DNA from: Brettanomyces bruxellensis
Lineage: Eukaryota > Ascomycota > Pichiomycetes > Pichiales > Pichiaceae
DNA length: 64,000 bases
NCBI RefSeq assembly: GCF_011074885.1
Contig: NC_054689.1
Location: forward strand, 868,001-932,000
Direction of reading: 5' to 3'
The position numbers and the translations under genes were made by a program. A model generated the notes under the pieces. That model was given only the letters and a program-made list of their open reading frames with translations, was not told where the DNA came from and did not search any database. Within the stretch, counting starts at the first letter, position 1. Every line of letters begins with the position of its first letter. Positions 1 to 11,200 of the stretch are shown in pieces.

Positions 1-1951
1 CAGGATTTATGTTATCCAATAAAACTGGTTTAAGAACATTCTCATCAAAGCTTGAGAACCATTTGGTAGGTTCCTCAACATTAAGAAGATTGCCAAGGTT
101 TAGTACACTGGCAGTAGGCTTTGCCCCAAAGGTACTTTTTGATTGTTGGGTAAACGAGTTGTCCTGTGATCCATGCAATGAAGTCACTGAATGGCCTCTC
201 GATGGAAAAGATGCAAGATTCTGTGATGGTGGAGGTATTTCTATTTGTGAATCCATATCAGAGCCAGAAACAAAATCTTCCTGTGATGGATGCTTGGATC
301 TAGTGGAGCTGAAACGTGATTCATCAAAGTATGGCGATGATAATGTGGAGGGTTTCTTATGGTGCCTTCCAGTCACAGATGAAATTCTCTGAATCGCAGG
401 TATCTCAATATCAAAATCATCGTCATTGTCTTCGTTTTCATCGACACAACCTGTCTTAATATTCAATATTTCAAGCATAGCAGCGGTTGTACCACCAAAG
501 AGTATAACAGTGAGCACAACGACAACTAAAACTGTGGCTAATAGAGCATATTTTGAATCTCCTTGAAGGCCCATTGCCAAAGCCACACCAACAGCTCCTC
601 TTAATCCTGCCCAAAATTGCATCATCTGATAGTTATATGGGATTTCATCCTCAGTGGATGTAATATCGTGGTTATATCCAGATTTAGCCCTTCTAGTTCT
701 TGTGAACCAGTTTATGAGTCTACTAAGAGGGAAAACAGCGGCCCAACGAGCAATACAGATACAGACAAAGGTCACAATAATGAGAAGTGGCTTGAACACA
801 AGTTCAACCTCGGTGAATAAGGATAGACCTAAATAGATGAAGATGAAGTTTTCACTGAGCTGAGCCAAAAGTTGGAACGTGTACTTTGTGGCAACCTGTG
901 TACGCCTGGACATATTATAATAGGCATAATGCTTGAGAGTTATTCCGCAAAAAAGCAAAGACACAATTCCAGACATGTGGCATCCATTCGAAAAGAAATA
1001 GGACTCGTATGCCAAAAGTAAGACGAGGCAACTCTCGATCTGAGGATACCTTCTTATATGTGAGTGTTTCAACATAAGTGCAATTAAAACACCTGCAGCA
1101 AGTCCAATAAATGTACTGACGGTAAAAGTAATGAGGAATAATGCGATACCTTGAAACAAGCTCGAAAATTGTGCCTGCTGACCATGGAATTTTGCACATG
1201 TTTCAAACATAACAATACAGATAGCGTCATTAAGAAGCGACTCTCCAAAGATGATCGTGTATAGTTTTGGGTCCACTTTATAACTGTTGAAAATTGAAAG
1301 GATGGTAACTGGATCAGTGGCAGAAAGTGTAGCTCCAACGGCCAAAGAATCAACAAATGAAATGTTTATACTCTCGAGACCCAACCTCGTGTAGAGAAAA
1401 AGTATGATTCCAACAACAATTGCACTGATGAAAGTTCCAGGAATAGCAAAAGTTAAGATTGAGCCTATATTTCGGAAGAAATTTGCCTGATTGAGCTCAT
1501 ATCCGGAGTTCAAAATAATTGGAGGAAGCAATATATTGAAGAAATAGTTGGAATTGAACTTGACTGCATCCTGTATATAATGGCCAGGACTCACACGTAT
1601 TATAAGGCCAACAACCATACCATAAAAGATGGACAAAACTGTCTCGTGTATGGCCTTGATTCGCCTTTGCTGTAGATAATATGAAGACCATAGTGCAGAT
1701 CCAAGTAAGAACAGCACAATGAAGAGTGACCAGGACGAAAATATCTCTTCTGTGACTGGATTGCTATCGTCTGGTGTGCTGGCATCTGGAGTATCAAGAT
1801 CTGGTACCTCTGGTGCAGGAGCTTCATCTATGGGGCTTAGATCTTCATCTCCTATGGCAGATGCAGATTTAACAAAAATGAACAGAATTGCAAGAACTAC
1901 CCACAAACTATTGCTGAGACGGGCAATTCTGAGTGAAAATTTGGATTGCAT
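1..1951 (-). CDS. NHX1: Endosomal/vacuolar Na+(K+)/H+ exchanger, 3' end cut by the window edge
   Basis: This gene encodes a cation/proton exchanger of the NHE/CPA1 family; yeast Nhx1 sits in late endosomes and prevacuolar membranes and moves Na+ or K+ in against H+. About 650 codons are visible, reading leftward from the ATG at 1951 with no stop before the window ends, so only the last part of the tail is missing. Residues 1-36 look like a signal peptide. A series of hydrophobic spans follows. The amiloride-site motif is present (F137-F138 followed by P143-P144-I-I), as is the family signature G236-E-S-L-L-N-D242. The hydrophilic tail is Ser- and Asp-rich. GUK1 is divergently transcribed from the shared region 1952-2562, the same pairing as GUK1 and NHX1 in S. 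cerevisiae. Confidence 0.93.
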   Translation of the reverse strand, partial: MQSKFSLRIARLSNSLWVVLAILFIFVKSASAIGDEDLSPIDEAPAPEVPDLDTPDASTPDDSNPVTEEIFSSWSLFIVLFLLGSALWSSYYLQQRRIKAIHETVLSIFYGMVVGLIIRVSPGHYIQDAVKFNSNYFFNILLPPIILNSGYELNQANFFRNIGSILTFAIPGTFISAIVVGIILFLYTRLGLESINISFVDSLAVGATLSATDPVTILSIFNSYKVDPKLYTIIFGESLLNDAICIVMFETCAKFHGQQAQFSSLFQGIALFLITFTVSTFIGLAAGVLIALMLKHSHIRRYPQIESCLVLLLAYESYFFSNGCHMSGIVSLLFCGITLKHYAYYNMSRRTQVATKYTFQLLAQLSENFIFIYLGLSLFTEVELVFKPLLIIVTFVCICIARWAAVFPLSRLINWFTRTRRAKSGYNHDITSTEDEIPYNYQMMQFWAGLRGAVGVALAMGLQGDSKYALLATVLVVVVLTVILFGGTTAAMLEILNIKTGCVDENEDNDDDFDIEIPAIQRISSVTGRHHKKPSTLSSPYFDESRFSSTRSKHPSQEDFVSGSDMDSQIEIPPPSQNLASFPSRGHSVTSLHGSQDNSFTQQSKSTFGAKPTASVLNLGNLLNVEEPTKWFSSFDENVLKPVLLDNINP

Positions 1952-2562
1952 TGATGTTGCGGCGGTTCAACTTTAAAGGAAATGCCAATTGGTAAAATAA
2001 ATGAACAGAAGACGTGCCTATGTGACAAAAACGGGGCTAAGATTTGTATTTTTTATAAATTTCGAATAAATCACAGTTCACTTAAACCCTCAATTAACTA
2101 GTTGTAACAATGAACGCAACCTCATGTATTCCAAATTTTAGCCAACCAAATCAAATTGATGCTTAACGTGTTGATATTCTCCGAGTAAGTCGAAAGATAA
2201 ATGTGTTATCTACAAGATCAGGAGCTACGGCGATCTGTGCGAAAATCATGAATCTACTTTTTTTTTATGTGTCTGATTTTCTGCCAGCCACATTTATTGT
2301 GTCTCACTGGACGGTATCTAGTATGGATTCTTACAATGTCTTCTTTTTCTATATATATATATTTTTTTTTCACTTACTTTATTTACATGGGGTTTCATTC
2401 GATTATTATTATTATTATCTTTTTTTTTTCAATTTTCTTCATTCCTCGCTCAACAAAGATCTTGTATACACAAGAGCAATAATCTTTAACATAACTGCGA
2501 TCACTCCAAATCGCAATATATAAGTATCTTAGCACCATATCTTCATCAGCATTATCTTTAGA
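1952..2562. promoter_or_regulatory. Divergent intergenic region NHX1/GUK1
   Basis: This gene-free stretch of 611 bases must carry both promoters. It becomes T-rich in the last 350 bases before GUK1, which is typical of yeast 5' leaders. No specific operator was recognised. Confidence 0.5.
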
Positions 2563-3132
2563 ATGCCAGGTCGTCCAATCGTTGTTTCAGGTCCTTCAGG
2601 TACAGGGAAATCCACTCTTTTAAAGAGGCTTTTCAAAGAATATCCAAACAAGTTTGGCTTTTCGGTGTCTAACACAACCAGAAAGCCAAGACCAGGTGAA
2701 AAAGATGGTGTCGACTACAATTTTGTGACTGTGGAACAATTTAAAAGCCTCATTGAAGAAGGAGCTTTTATTGAGTGGGCCCAGTTCTCTGGAAACTACT
2801 ATGGAACTACCGTTGCTGCTGTGAAAAAAGTCGCAGATGGCTTAAAGAGAACTTGTATATTAGACATTGATATGCAGGGTGTTAAATCCGTCAAGAAGAC
2901 TGATTTGAATGCCAGATTTATCTTTGTCGCTCCACCATCATTGGATGAACTCAGAAAGAGATTGGAGGGAAGAGGAACAGAAACTGATGACAGTGTCAAA
3001 CAAAGACTTGCAGCTGCAAAAAGAGAAATGGACTTTGCTGAAACAGGTGCTCATGATAAGATCGTCGTCAATGATGACTTAGAAAAGGCCTACAAGGAGT
3101 TGAAGGAATTCATATTTGCTGAAACTGTCTAG
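2563..3132 (+). CDS. GUK1: Guanylate kinase
   Basis: This is a guanylate kinase (ATP + GMP to ADP + GDP), an essential cytosolic step in GTP supply and in GDP-mannose metabolism. The protein is 189 aa, close to the 187 aa of S. cerevisiae Guk1. The P-loop G-P-S-G-T-G-K-S lies at residues 9-16. The GMP-binding segment, with the S-x-T-T-R-x-P-R-x-G-E pattern, lies at about 35-45, followed by the conserved D-G-V-D-Y-x-F. The ATG at 2563 gives a full-length N-terminus with no extension. It is divergent from NHX1 and convergent with the RVS161-like gene, with only 140 bases between the two stop codons. Confidence 0.96.
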   Translation: MPGRPIVVSGPSGTGKSTLLKRLFKEYPNKFGFSVSNTTRKPRPGEKDGVDYNFVTVEQFKSLIEEGAFIEWAQFSGNYYGTTVAAVKKVADGLKRTCILDIDMQGVKSVKKTDLNARFIFVAPPSLDELRKRLEGRGTETDDSVKQRLAAAKREMDFAETGAHDKIVVNDDLEKAYKELKEFIFAETV

Positions 3133-3272
3133 AAATTTGGCAGCAAGCTTTGAAATGCTTGCCTAACTGGACTGCTTATGGGGTCGCATGATCTTATGTA
3201 CATTTAATTAGAGATTGTGTGCTATACACACATCAGTTAAATCGATCCTTTTAAAACAAGAACTTTTCTCAT

Positions 3273-4178
3273 TCACTTAGCTGTATTAATTAAGCGAAGG
3301 TTTTTCATCTTCCCTAGTATTTCATCCAACCGATCATCCAACTTATTTTCATTTTGCTCTTCTAACGACATTCCGTCTATACTTAGGGAGCTCGATGTCA
3401 ATTTATCGTAAAGATCACCGTATAACTTCATTTGGATCTTCACAAAGCTCTCAAATGTTGGATCCAACAATGAAAACCTCAATGTTAGATATTGATCGAT
3501 CTCATTCTTAAGTCGTCCATTAAGATCCGTGTAGATGAATCTGGCCTGCTCAAAGTCATTTTTCACACCTTCCAATCTTTTCAATTGCTTCGAAAGTTGC
3601 GGTTTTTTATCAACACTTCCGTTTGTTTCAATGCTGTAATTTAAGGCATCTGCCTCCTTTTGGAGTTTATCAAGCTTTGTTTTCAAAACATCGTAATCAA
3701 ACTTCTTTCTACCTCGCTTTTGAATTAGACGTGATATTTCCTCATTGTACGACAGGAGATCCGTTATAGGATCCGCAACTGTTACTTTTAGTGGCTCTAA
3801 AAGCTCTGGAAGAACAGTATCCTTTATCTCATCTAGTATTTTAAGATATTCGAGGGAAATACCATCTCGTTCATTGATCTTCGGACCATTTTCTGTATCA
3901 AGGCCTCTATAATCGGATTTTAGCTGAAAATTGTAATCACCATAATACGAATCAATCGTTTTTACAAGATTCAGCTGTGCCTCCATTAAATCCTCAAAGT
4001 TCTTAAGAAATAATGACATATCTGTATCCAATTCTGCCGTAAGTCCATTGAATTTCTTGAATTTCTCTTCTCTTCTGTCAAATTCCGGATCCACAGAAAC
4101 TTCTGCATGTTTAGATGTTTTCATGATAACATGGGCTCCTGCCCTGTTCACCGCTTTCTTAAATCCAGACCATGACAT
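3273..4178 (-). CDS. RVS161: BAR-domain (amphiphysin-like) protein, RVS161 family
   Basis: This gene encodes an N-BAR protein of 301 aa, a little longer than S. cerevisiae Rvs161 (265 aa). The N-terminal amphipathic segment M-S-W-x-G-F-K-K-A-x-N-R-A-G is the family hallmark. It is followed by a long alpha-helical, heptad-rich BAR region to about residue 250. There is no SH3 domain, which separates it from Rvs167. Rvs161 heterodimerises with Rvs167 and tubulates membrane at endocytic sites; it also acts in cell fusion. Some yeasts carry a second SH3-less paralogue (Rvs162 in Candida), and the divergent middle and longer tail mean this could be that paralogue. The gene lies tail-to-tail with GUK1. 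Confidence 0.85.
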   Translation of the reverse strand: MSWSGFKKAVNRAGAHVIMKTSKHAEVSVDPEFDRREEKFKKFNGLTAELDTDMSLFLKNFEDLMEAQLNLVKTIDSYYGDYNFQLKSDYRGLDTENGPKINERDGISLEYLKILDEIKDTVLPELLEPLKVTVADPITDLLSYNEEISRLIQKRGRKKFDYDVLKTKLDKLQKEADALNYSIETNGSVDKKPQLSKQLKRLEGVKNDFEQARFIYTDLNGRLKNEIDQYLTLRFSLLDPTFESFVKIQMKLYGDLYDKLTSSSLSIDGMSLEEQNENKLDDRLDEILGKMKNLRLINTAK

Positions 4179-5373
4179 ATTTGATATTTATCTTTCCTGT
4201 GCTGTGAACTTTAAATGATAGCCTAATCCTGCTTTACTCAGTAAGATTGGTAAGTTGTCGTTGTCCAACTATGTCCTACTTTCCTATTTGTTGAATTTTA
4301 CTCACGTTTCAAAAGTATAACTAAAAGCGGTTTGGCCTCACTCCAACCGACTTTTTATCCTTTATTTATGATTGGTAGATTTAAAGTGTATCTTCATTAA
4401 GCTGTTCAATCACTTTGATTAAGCCTGGTTTCATTTTAGTTTCAAAATATTTATTATTCTCTCCCGGGCGCAGCTAGGCTTTACAGGCGCGTCGATCGAC
4501 TTGGGAGATTGACCGGAAATCGTTGCGGCCCTCCTCCCTCTCACCCGCGTCTCCACATTTTTACTTTGCCATAAATTGAATTGGACTTTACATATGTATA
4601 CCCTCAGAGCTACCCCGCTCCCATTCACTTTCCTTACAGGGTATTCCCTTCCCAGGTTCGTGGACCCCGCCCAGCATTTGTAAATTTTGGTGTTATTTTC
4701 GTCTAGTAACAGTTTGTTTCGCGCGTTAAATAATATCGCAATCTCGTGACGTATCTCCGCTTTACTTTAGTCCCTTTGTCGCTATCATCTTTATCGCAAA
4801 GCAAATAAATATGTGTTTGATTATTACGCAATTCCTTATACAGCAATTGACTCATACTCATATGGGACTTGATCCAGATGATAGGATATCAATTCCCATA
4901 TATGCATAATCTTTTTTATCTACTCCGTACGTCTTTTTTTTTTTTTTTGCTTCTCCTACACATGTGTATATTCCTTCCTTTTCTCCTCCGAGCGGAGCGA
5001 GATCTGATCGTTGATGCTTTTCTTTAATCCTCGCGCTACTTTTAAGTATTGATTTTGTCCCTCCGCAGCGGTTACGAGATACATCATTTTATTTCCTATG
5101 CATCATCATCATACAGCCTTGCTTTAATTATTGAGTATTTCTTTTAAAAACATCTTTCCAATCTTATATAATGTATGCTTTGCCATTAATTACTTTACCT
5201 CTCTGATTTTGCTGGAATGCCTATTCTAGTCCTCTATATCAATAAGCTATTTTGGTGTATATTTATACGCATACATCGCATAATTACTTATGCCGTCATA
5301 TTTTTTTCACGCATATCAGTTTATTATATTGCTTTAATAAGGTATCCTGGCAATTTCTACATCATTTCAGAAT
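4179..5373. promoter_or_regulatory. Long divergent intergenic region with GTCGATCGAC palindrome
   Basis: This gene-free block of 1.2 kb separates the divergent RVS161-like and Zn2Cys6 genes. It holds a GC-rich island at about 4460-4560 containing the palindrome GTCGATCGAC (4491-4500), a T-tract at about 4931-4948, and an ATG at 5217 opening a 93-codon frame that overlaps the downstream start codon in another frame. That frame could act as an inhibitory uORF if it lies in the transcript. Confidence 0.45.
4491..4500. promoter_or_regulatory. GTCGATCGAC palindrome, copy 1
   Basis: Perfect 10-bp palindrome, 313 bases upstream of the RVS161-like start codon. It belongs to a set of six perfect and one near-perfect copies in this window. 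A protein-binding site is inferred from the symmetry and the recurrence; no factor is known to me. Confidence 0.5.
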
Positions 5374-7212
5374 ATGACCGAAGTTGCTTCTTTGAAACGA
5401 AAGCAGATTGCACAAAAACGAAGTCGGAAGAGAAGGATTTCGTCAACACCTCTCTCCAAAAGAAGGGTCAGGACAGGATGTCTCACTTGCAGAAGTAAGC
5501 ACAAGAAGTGTGATGAAAATAAACCTGTGTGTAACTTCTGTGCAGAAAAAGGTTACGATTGCGTCTGGAAAGGTGGATCGCAGAAGTTGGATTTAGCAAA
5601 AAGCACGTTGAATGATTTTCTTTCTCTTCAAAATTGCACCAGAAACCTAGCATCCATGCTCAATTATCCAATTGCTACTACAATTGCTTTTGGGCCAACT
5701 GATTCTATTGGTACCAGCTGCAGAACCGTTGGTCTGACCAAAACGGATAGTACAGAAAGTGTATGCTCCAATTCGGAAGAACCTCTTGTTTTAAGCTCTT
5801 ATCTGCATTCTAACGTTCCTCTTTATACGTCCCAGATGAGTCGTAACAGTACGAGCTGCTTTGGTAATATTGAACAAAACAATGCTTCGTTCAATTTTAT
5901 AACTCCTCGTATGTTCCAGCAGGAATCAGATTTGTCCCGTTTCAAGATTCCTCCCAGATTTTTCTCCTTGCCCAAAACACTAAGCAGCATCTTAAGCGTT
6001 TATCTTTCTGTTCACGGTAAACATGTAGGAGCCCGATTACCGAATGATGAGTATACATTCGAAATATTTACCGATAGATCATCGGCAAAAATGGACAAGC
6101 TGAAATTTTACGATAACATCAAGCAGTATCCGTTCTTGTTCGATGTATTCAAAGGTGAGATTTCTCCCATGCTTTCTTCTTTAGTTGATCAGGTTTGTAT
6201 CTTCAGAGAAGTTATTCCAAAATTATCGATTCATTTTCCTGCATTGCATTATTCGATTTTGACCCTTTCTTCAAGACTGTTGGAAGAGAACACACACAAT
6301 TATTCTGGCAAAAATACAATTACTTTTTACAATAGCTCATTGAGAGAATTAGGCTTGGTTCTGAAAGAAGGTGTATCTTTAGAGACTCCCATAAGAAGCA
6401 AACTGATTCTCGCGACAATTCTCTTTCTCGAATTGTTTGAAAGTCTTAGTTTGTACCCTGAGGATTTGGATCATAGATTTGATGTCTATGGCATTTTTGT
6501 AAACAGAATCTGCACAATGTGGAAAGACGATTTGACAGTAAAGGCTTTGACGGTTAATTGCCTTCTTGTCCAACTTATAATTTCTTCTTTCCAAAAGGTT
6601 TGTCATATAAATCGGGACTTGTTCAGTGTTAACATTGCTTCGCCTTATTACAAGCTTCTCTGTCTAAACCTGGAGCTTGAAGCTGAGGCATTTGAAGATG
6701 TGACTGCCGTACAAAATATTAAAAATAAATTGAACCGTTTGAAAAACGAACTTCCTCAAAAGTTTCAGGAAAGAATAGAGGGACAATCCTTTTTTGTTGA
6801 TTCTGAAGAATTAGCTTGTTCGGAATTATATTTAATTACTTTAATTGGTATAAAAACAAAAATTCTGCAATTTGATGCAAATATGTCATCAGAATACGAA
6901 GAAAACATCAAAAGAATGGCAGCAAGACATATGCATCGTGACAAAAATGAAGATATAGACAAAAGCATCAAAAAAGAAGTTCCTGAAAAAATCAATGATA
7001 TGCATAGGAACTTGGATCGGCTATTGGCTGTTTTGCATAGAAATATGGGGTGGAAAAATATACATAGCGTGAGCTGTTTAATGGTCACACTCTACTGTAT
7101 AAAGAAAATTCTCGATAACTCTGAATTAACGGATGATCAAAAAGCTCCATTTAGCGAAGTGGCTAACCGAATTGCCGATTGGAGCGGGTTATCAAGATTC
7201 AGGTCATTATAG
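5374..7212 (+). CDS. Zn(II)2Cys6 transcription factor, unknown target
   Basis: This gene encodes a 612-aa fungal binuclear zinc-cluster regulator. A basic segment (residues 8-34, rich in K and R) precedes the cluster C36-x2-C39-x6-C46-x5-C53-x2-C56-x6-C63, within the G-C-x-T-C-R-x-x-x-K-K-C-D pattern common in the UGA3/LYS14-type subgroup. The rest is largely helical and hydrophobic, matching the regulatory middle region of such factors, but I cannot assign a pathway. The start at 5374 leaves only 35 residues before the cluster, which is normal. A lysine-rich patch lies at about residues 505-545. Neighbours give no clear clue to the regulon. Confidence 0.85.
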   Translation: MTEVASLKRKQIAQKRSRKRRISSTPLSKRRVRTGCLTCRSKHKKCDENKPVCNFCAEKGYDCVWKGGSQKLDLAKSTLNDFLSLQNCTRNLASMLNYPIATTIAFGPTDSIGTSCRTVGLTKTDSTESVCSNSEEPLVLSSYLHSNVPLYTSQMSRNSTSCFGNIEQNNASFNFITPRMFQQESDLSRFKIPPRFFSLPKTLSSILSVYLSVHGKHVGARLPNDEYTFEIFTDRSSAKMDKLKFYDNIKQYPFLFDVFKGEISPMLSSLVDQVCIFREVIPKLSIHFPALHYSILTLSSRLLEENTHNYSGKNTITFYNSSLRELGLVLKEGVSLETPIRSKLILATILFLELFESLSLYPEDLDHRFDVYGIFVNRICTMWKDDLTVKALTVNCLLVQLIISSFQKVCHINRDLFSVNIASPYYKLLCLNLELEAEAFEDVTAVQNIKNKLNRLKNELPQKFQERIEGQSFFVDSEELACSELYLITLIGIKTKILQFDANMSSEYEENIKRMAARHMHRDKNEDIDKSIKKEVPEKINDMHRNLDRLLAVLHRNMGWKNIHSVSCLMVTLYCIKKILDNSELTDDQKAPFSEVANRIADWSGLSRFRSL

Positions 7213-8221
7213 AAGGCGTAACGAATATTAATTGTGCTTGTTGTTGAATTAACGGTGATGTCATTCAGTGTATTTATTGATCGAAGTCATAATTTTTGGC
7301 TTGTATTTTTTTTTGTTTCTTGGTATCGGTTCACCTAAGTTATTTCTATCCTAGGAAAATGAACGGAATTAACGCCGACAAACTGATGTTTGGTTATAAA
7401 TCAATCATTGGAAAAAAAATTAAATATGATCACAATTAGGGAGTTCTCATGCCGATTGATTTTCCCGTTCTTAGCGGGAGAGTGCATAAACCCGATTAAT
7501 TAAGTCACTGAAGTATAACATAATAAAAAAGCCTAATATAAGTAGACCAAAAGCCGTAAGCTGATAAAGCACTATAACTTTTTTTAAGTGGTATATATAT
7601 ATTGATTCGAAATTTATGTTCCGACATTACATATTCTAACATGTATATTCTAGGATATTAAGGATTTATAGGCGATCACAAAATTTAGAGCGCCAAGAAA
7701 TTTTATTAGGAGATAGATAAAACATTTGGATACTTAGTACAAAATATAAATTTCGTTGATATGAATCAAAAAGTAGAAACAGCCACCGTTCTATTCAGCA
7801 ATATTCAAATAATGCGATCTATCACGGAATTTAATAGGATGTAATATAATTCACACACTTTTGATTAAAAATTATAAACCGTTTAGAGAAAGAGCACATC
7901 ACCAACATTTCGAACATCTTTGAATTTGTAACTTTTCTCTCTTTTCCCGATTCCGAATCTTCCTCCTCGCGTATATATTTTTCTTTTCCTGCTAAATGTT
8001 TGTTGCGACTTAGACTCGGACAATTAGAAATAAATTCGGTAAACTTGGGCACATAAAAACGATACAGCCATTCCCCACCAACCCGATTATACAATTTCTT
8101 CAAAGTCGCATTTCCTGTTTTAAACGGTTACTTAGTTTAATTTCTCAACAGTTATATGGCTAGTTAAGACGAACTCTGGTTATCGCTTCCATACTCATCA
8201 CATTGTGCATCAATTCTTGAG
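7213..8221. other. Gene-free stretch between Zn2Cys6 gene and USP gene
   Basis: AT-rich stretch of 1 kb between two genes in tandem. It must hold the terminator of the upstream gene and the promoter of the ubiquitin protease. The only sizeable reading frame (90 codons, minus strand, 7831-8103) has no recognisable features. Confidence 0.4.
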
Positions 8222-11200
8222 ATGAAGCCGCCTGCCAATTATACAGGTGTCCTTTTATTGGATGACAGGGATCCCAAGAAGTATCCAACCAAATTATCCA
8301 CAGAACAGAAATCTCTTTTGAAAGCGGTATCTCATTTATTAGAATCGCTGGTTCCACATTCAAGTACACCATCGAATTCAACATCATCGTCCATCTCAAA
8401 GCATCTTCCTAGTGATGCTCAACGATTGTTGGCTACTTTGATTATTGCTTTTCAGCTAAATGACAGTTCTGCAAGGTCTGTGCACAAGCTTTATCGGTAC
8501 TTCAAATACTGGGAATTTTCAATATCCGGCCAGCTTATTGCCCCAAAGGCAATAAGGCGGCTCAGATATTCAACCATGCCATCTGCTGCCATCACACCTA
8601 TTGGAATGGACAATTGGAAGAAAGTCATGTGCTACATGGACTCATTACTTTTCTCCATGTTTTACACGACGTCCTCTTTTGATTTTCTCTTGGATTCTAC
8701 AGCCGATGAGAATTTAGCTCCATCTTTGCAGCAGGAAATTGAAGAACTCAAAACTTTACTTCGGTTTGTTGTGAATCTTCTTCGTTCAGGTGAATACATA
8801 AGAGTTGGAATTATCGAGCAGGTGTGCATAGCTCTTAATTCTTTAGGTTGCGACTTGGCTCTCAGTTGTTCGCAACAGGATGCCTTACAGCTGTACGAGT
8901 TTCTTGCCGAGTCTTTGTCACTTCCATTGCTTACCATGAAATTAGACATTATACATTCTGGCAAGCTTAATTTGAGTGATGATCTGAGGCTTATTCAAGA
9001 GAGAACCGTACTGATTTCTGTGCCGACTGACGTGTCCACGCAGATGGATGATGCTGGCTCTTCATCCGCAAATTCGAAAAATAACGCCTCGGAAGTTCCT
9101 CGGACTACACTAACTACTGTCAATGAGGCTCAAAATGGTACTAAAGCTGCTCAAACTTCGAACGAAACAAAGCAGAGTGCAGAAAATACCAACGGAAAGA
9201 AAAACAAACTAGATAAAAATGACAAGCCGCAGGCTAAATTGACACCAGTCTCACTTGAGGAATGCCTCAACAATTATTTTAACAACAGCGTTACGGTGAA
9301 AAGACATCTAGATAAAAAGAGAGAGCGTAAATACGTTCATGATACAACACCAATTGATGCGGATGAGCTCAGCCAGTACGAGAAAATGGGTATTGTTCAT
9401 CAGACGAATGACAACGAAGACGAGAAGTCGTCTGCGTCGATTGACTCGAAGTTGAGCGATTCTGCTGTAGAAACGAAAGATTCTCCAAGTCCAGATACGA
9501 AAACATTAAGTCCGAATCCATCCTTAAGATATAGTGAACAGCCATCCATAGATTCAAATGTCTTGGCAGTAAGTCCGTCAAGAAATGATGGTATGTCAAC
9601 GTTGACTGATTTTTCTAGTGTGGTCAGTGGTAACTCTACGGCTCTTATGAGCACGGCCGGAGAATCAGATTATTCTGATCCATATTTAGCACGTGGATCT
9701 ATCAGCAAGGTCTCAGAGAGAATAGAAGCATCAAGAACACGATCGTCTACAATAGTCAGTGTGTTGAATAACGTTCATATACCCAAAAAATCGCATCTTA
9801 CCAGGAGATCATCTTCCATATCGAATGTTGAAGTCAATCTTCCTGCCTGGATGTTTCTTCAATTACTTCCTTACTACACCGATCCATCCAAAAATTTGAA
9901 GTTTGAGAATCACGAAATGCTGTATCGATCGAGAAATAAAAGGAGTCGTACAATTGATTCTTTGGATTCGGCTGGAAGATCTGATTTGTCCGATACCCAA
10001 CCGGGATCCAATAAAGAAGTAAACAGTTCGGCTTTTGAGCAGAGATTTGCCGATAGAAGGCCCATTGTCCCAATATGCTTAAAACGCTACGTATGGGATA
10101 GTAAGGGCCGATCCCATAAGAATTCACGCAAGGTTATAATTCCGGAAATTATGAAGATGCCCTACTTCATTGCCGAAGATAGGAAGAGGCCAGGTTTTGT
10201 CGATTTCAGAAGAAACTTCGATAATACAGCACCCAGAGGATCGTTCATGCTTGTGTTGGACAGTTGCGTTTGCCATAGAGGATCATCTGTGAATTCAGGA
10301 CATTACATTTCGCTTGCTAGAAAAAGACCTTTTGATCCATATGTTGATAAGGTCAATTCAGATACAAAGGATTGGATCATCTTTAATGATATGATGCATC
10401 CGGGACATAAAATACGCGATGTATCATTTAATGAGGCAATGGATTCAGAAGATCCATATATTCTATTCTATCGTGTTGTCGAGCTGCACGATGAAGATGG
10501 AAAGCCTTTGAAAGAATATCTTTACAGAGATGAAGATGCAAAAAGCATCGAGGAGGTAGATCCCCTATCTTCAGGAGTAGAAGAAGGCGCAGATCGAGAT
10601 CATTATCTGTCAGTGGCCACACAATTCTCAAAGGCCAATACACTTACCAAGTATCCATCGACTTTAGAATCTGAGGATCGAACCTTGAGATCGCGGGAGC
10701 AATCCACTATATCAATAAATCCAACGAACTCGTCTTTGAAGCTTCCAGAGAATTCCTCCGCCAGGTTATCTACAGAATCAGATTTATCGAAGGCTGAGAA
10801 GGTTGGAAAACCAACAGAAGGTGTCGTGTTAAAGCCCAAAGAAAATGAAACACCAATTAATGGAGGTGGATCTGATAACTCAGTTGAGTCAGCAAACTCG
10901 TCTTTGTCATCCTCAAGGCCTGTTATAAAGATAGATAATGCTCCACAGTCCACAAATGCAAGCAACTTGCAACCAAACGTTGCTTCTGCCAACTCTCAGA
11001 AGATTACACCAGGAATTCGTCTAGGAAGACTTGGAATCGGAAAGTCCAAGAGCAAATCGGGCTCTAAAGAGCATTTGCAGTTTTCAGCTATGGATGATAT
11101 TTCACCATCAGAATCATTCTACATTGGTGTACAGGATATGTACTACTGGTACAAGATTGATAGCACGGGAGAGTATAGTGATAACTCTTTTGATGAGCCT

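Noticed and set aside
7831..8103. 90-codon minus-strand frame upstream of the USP gene
   Set aside because: No motif, low-complexity middle, lies in a promoter region.
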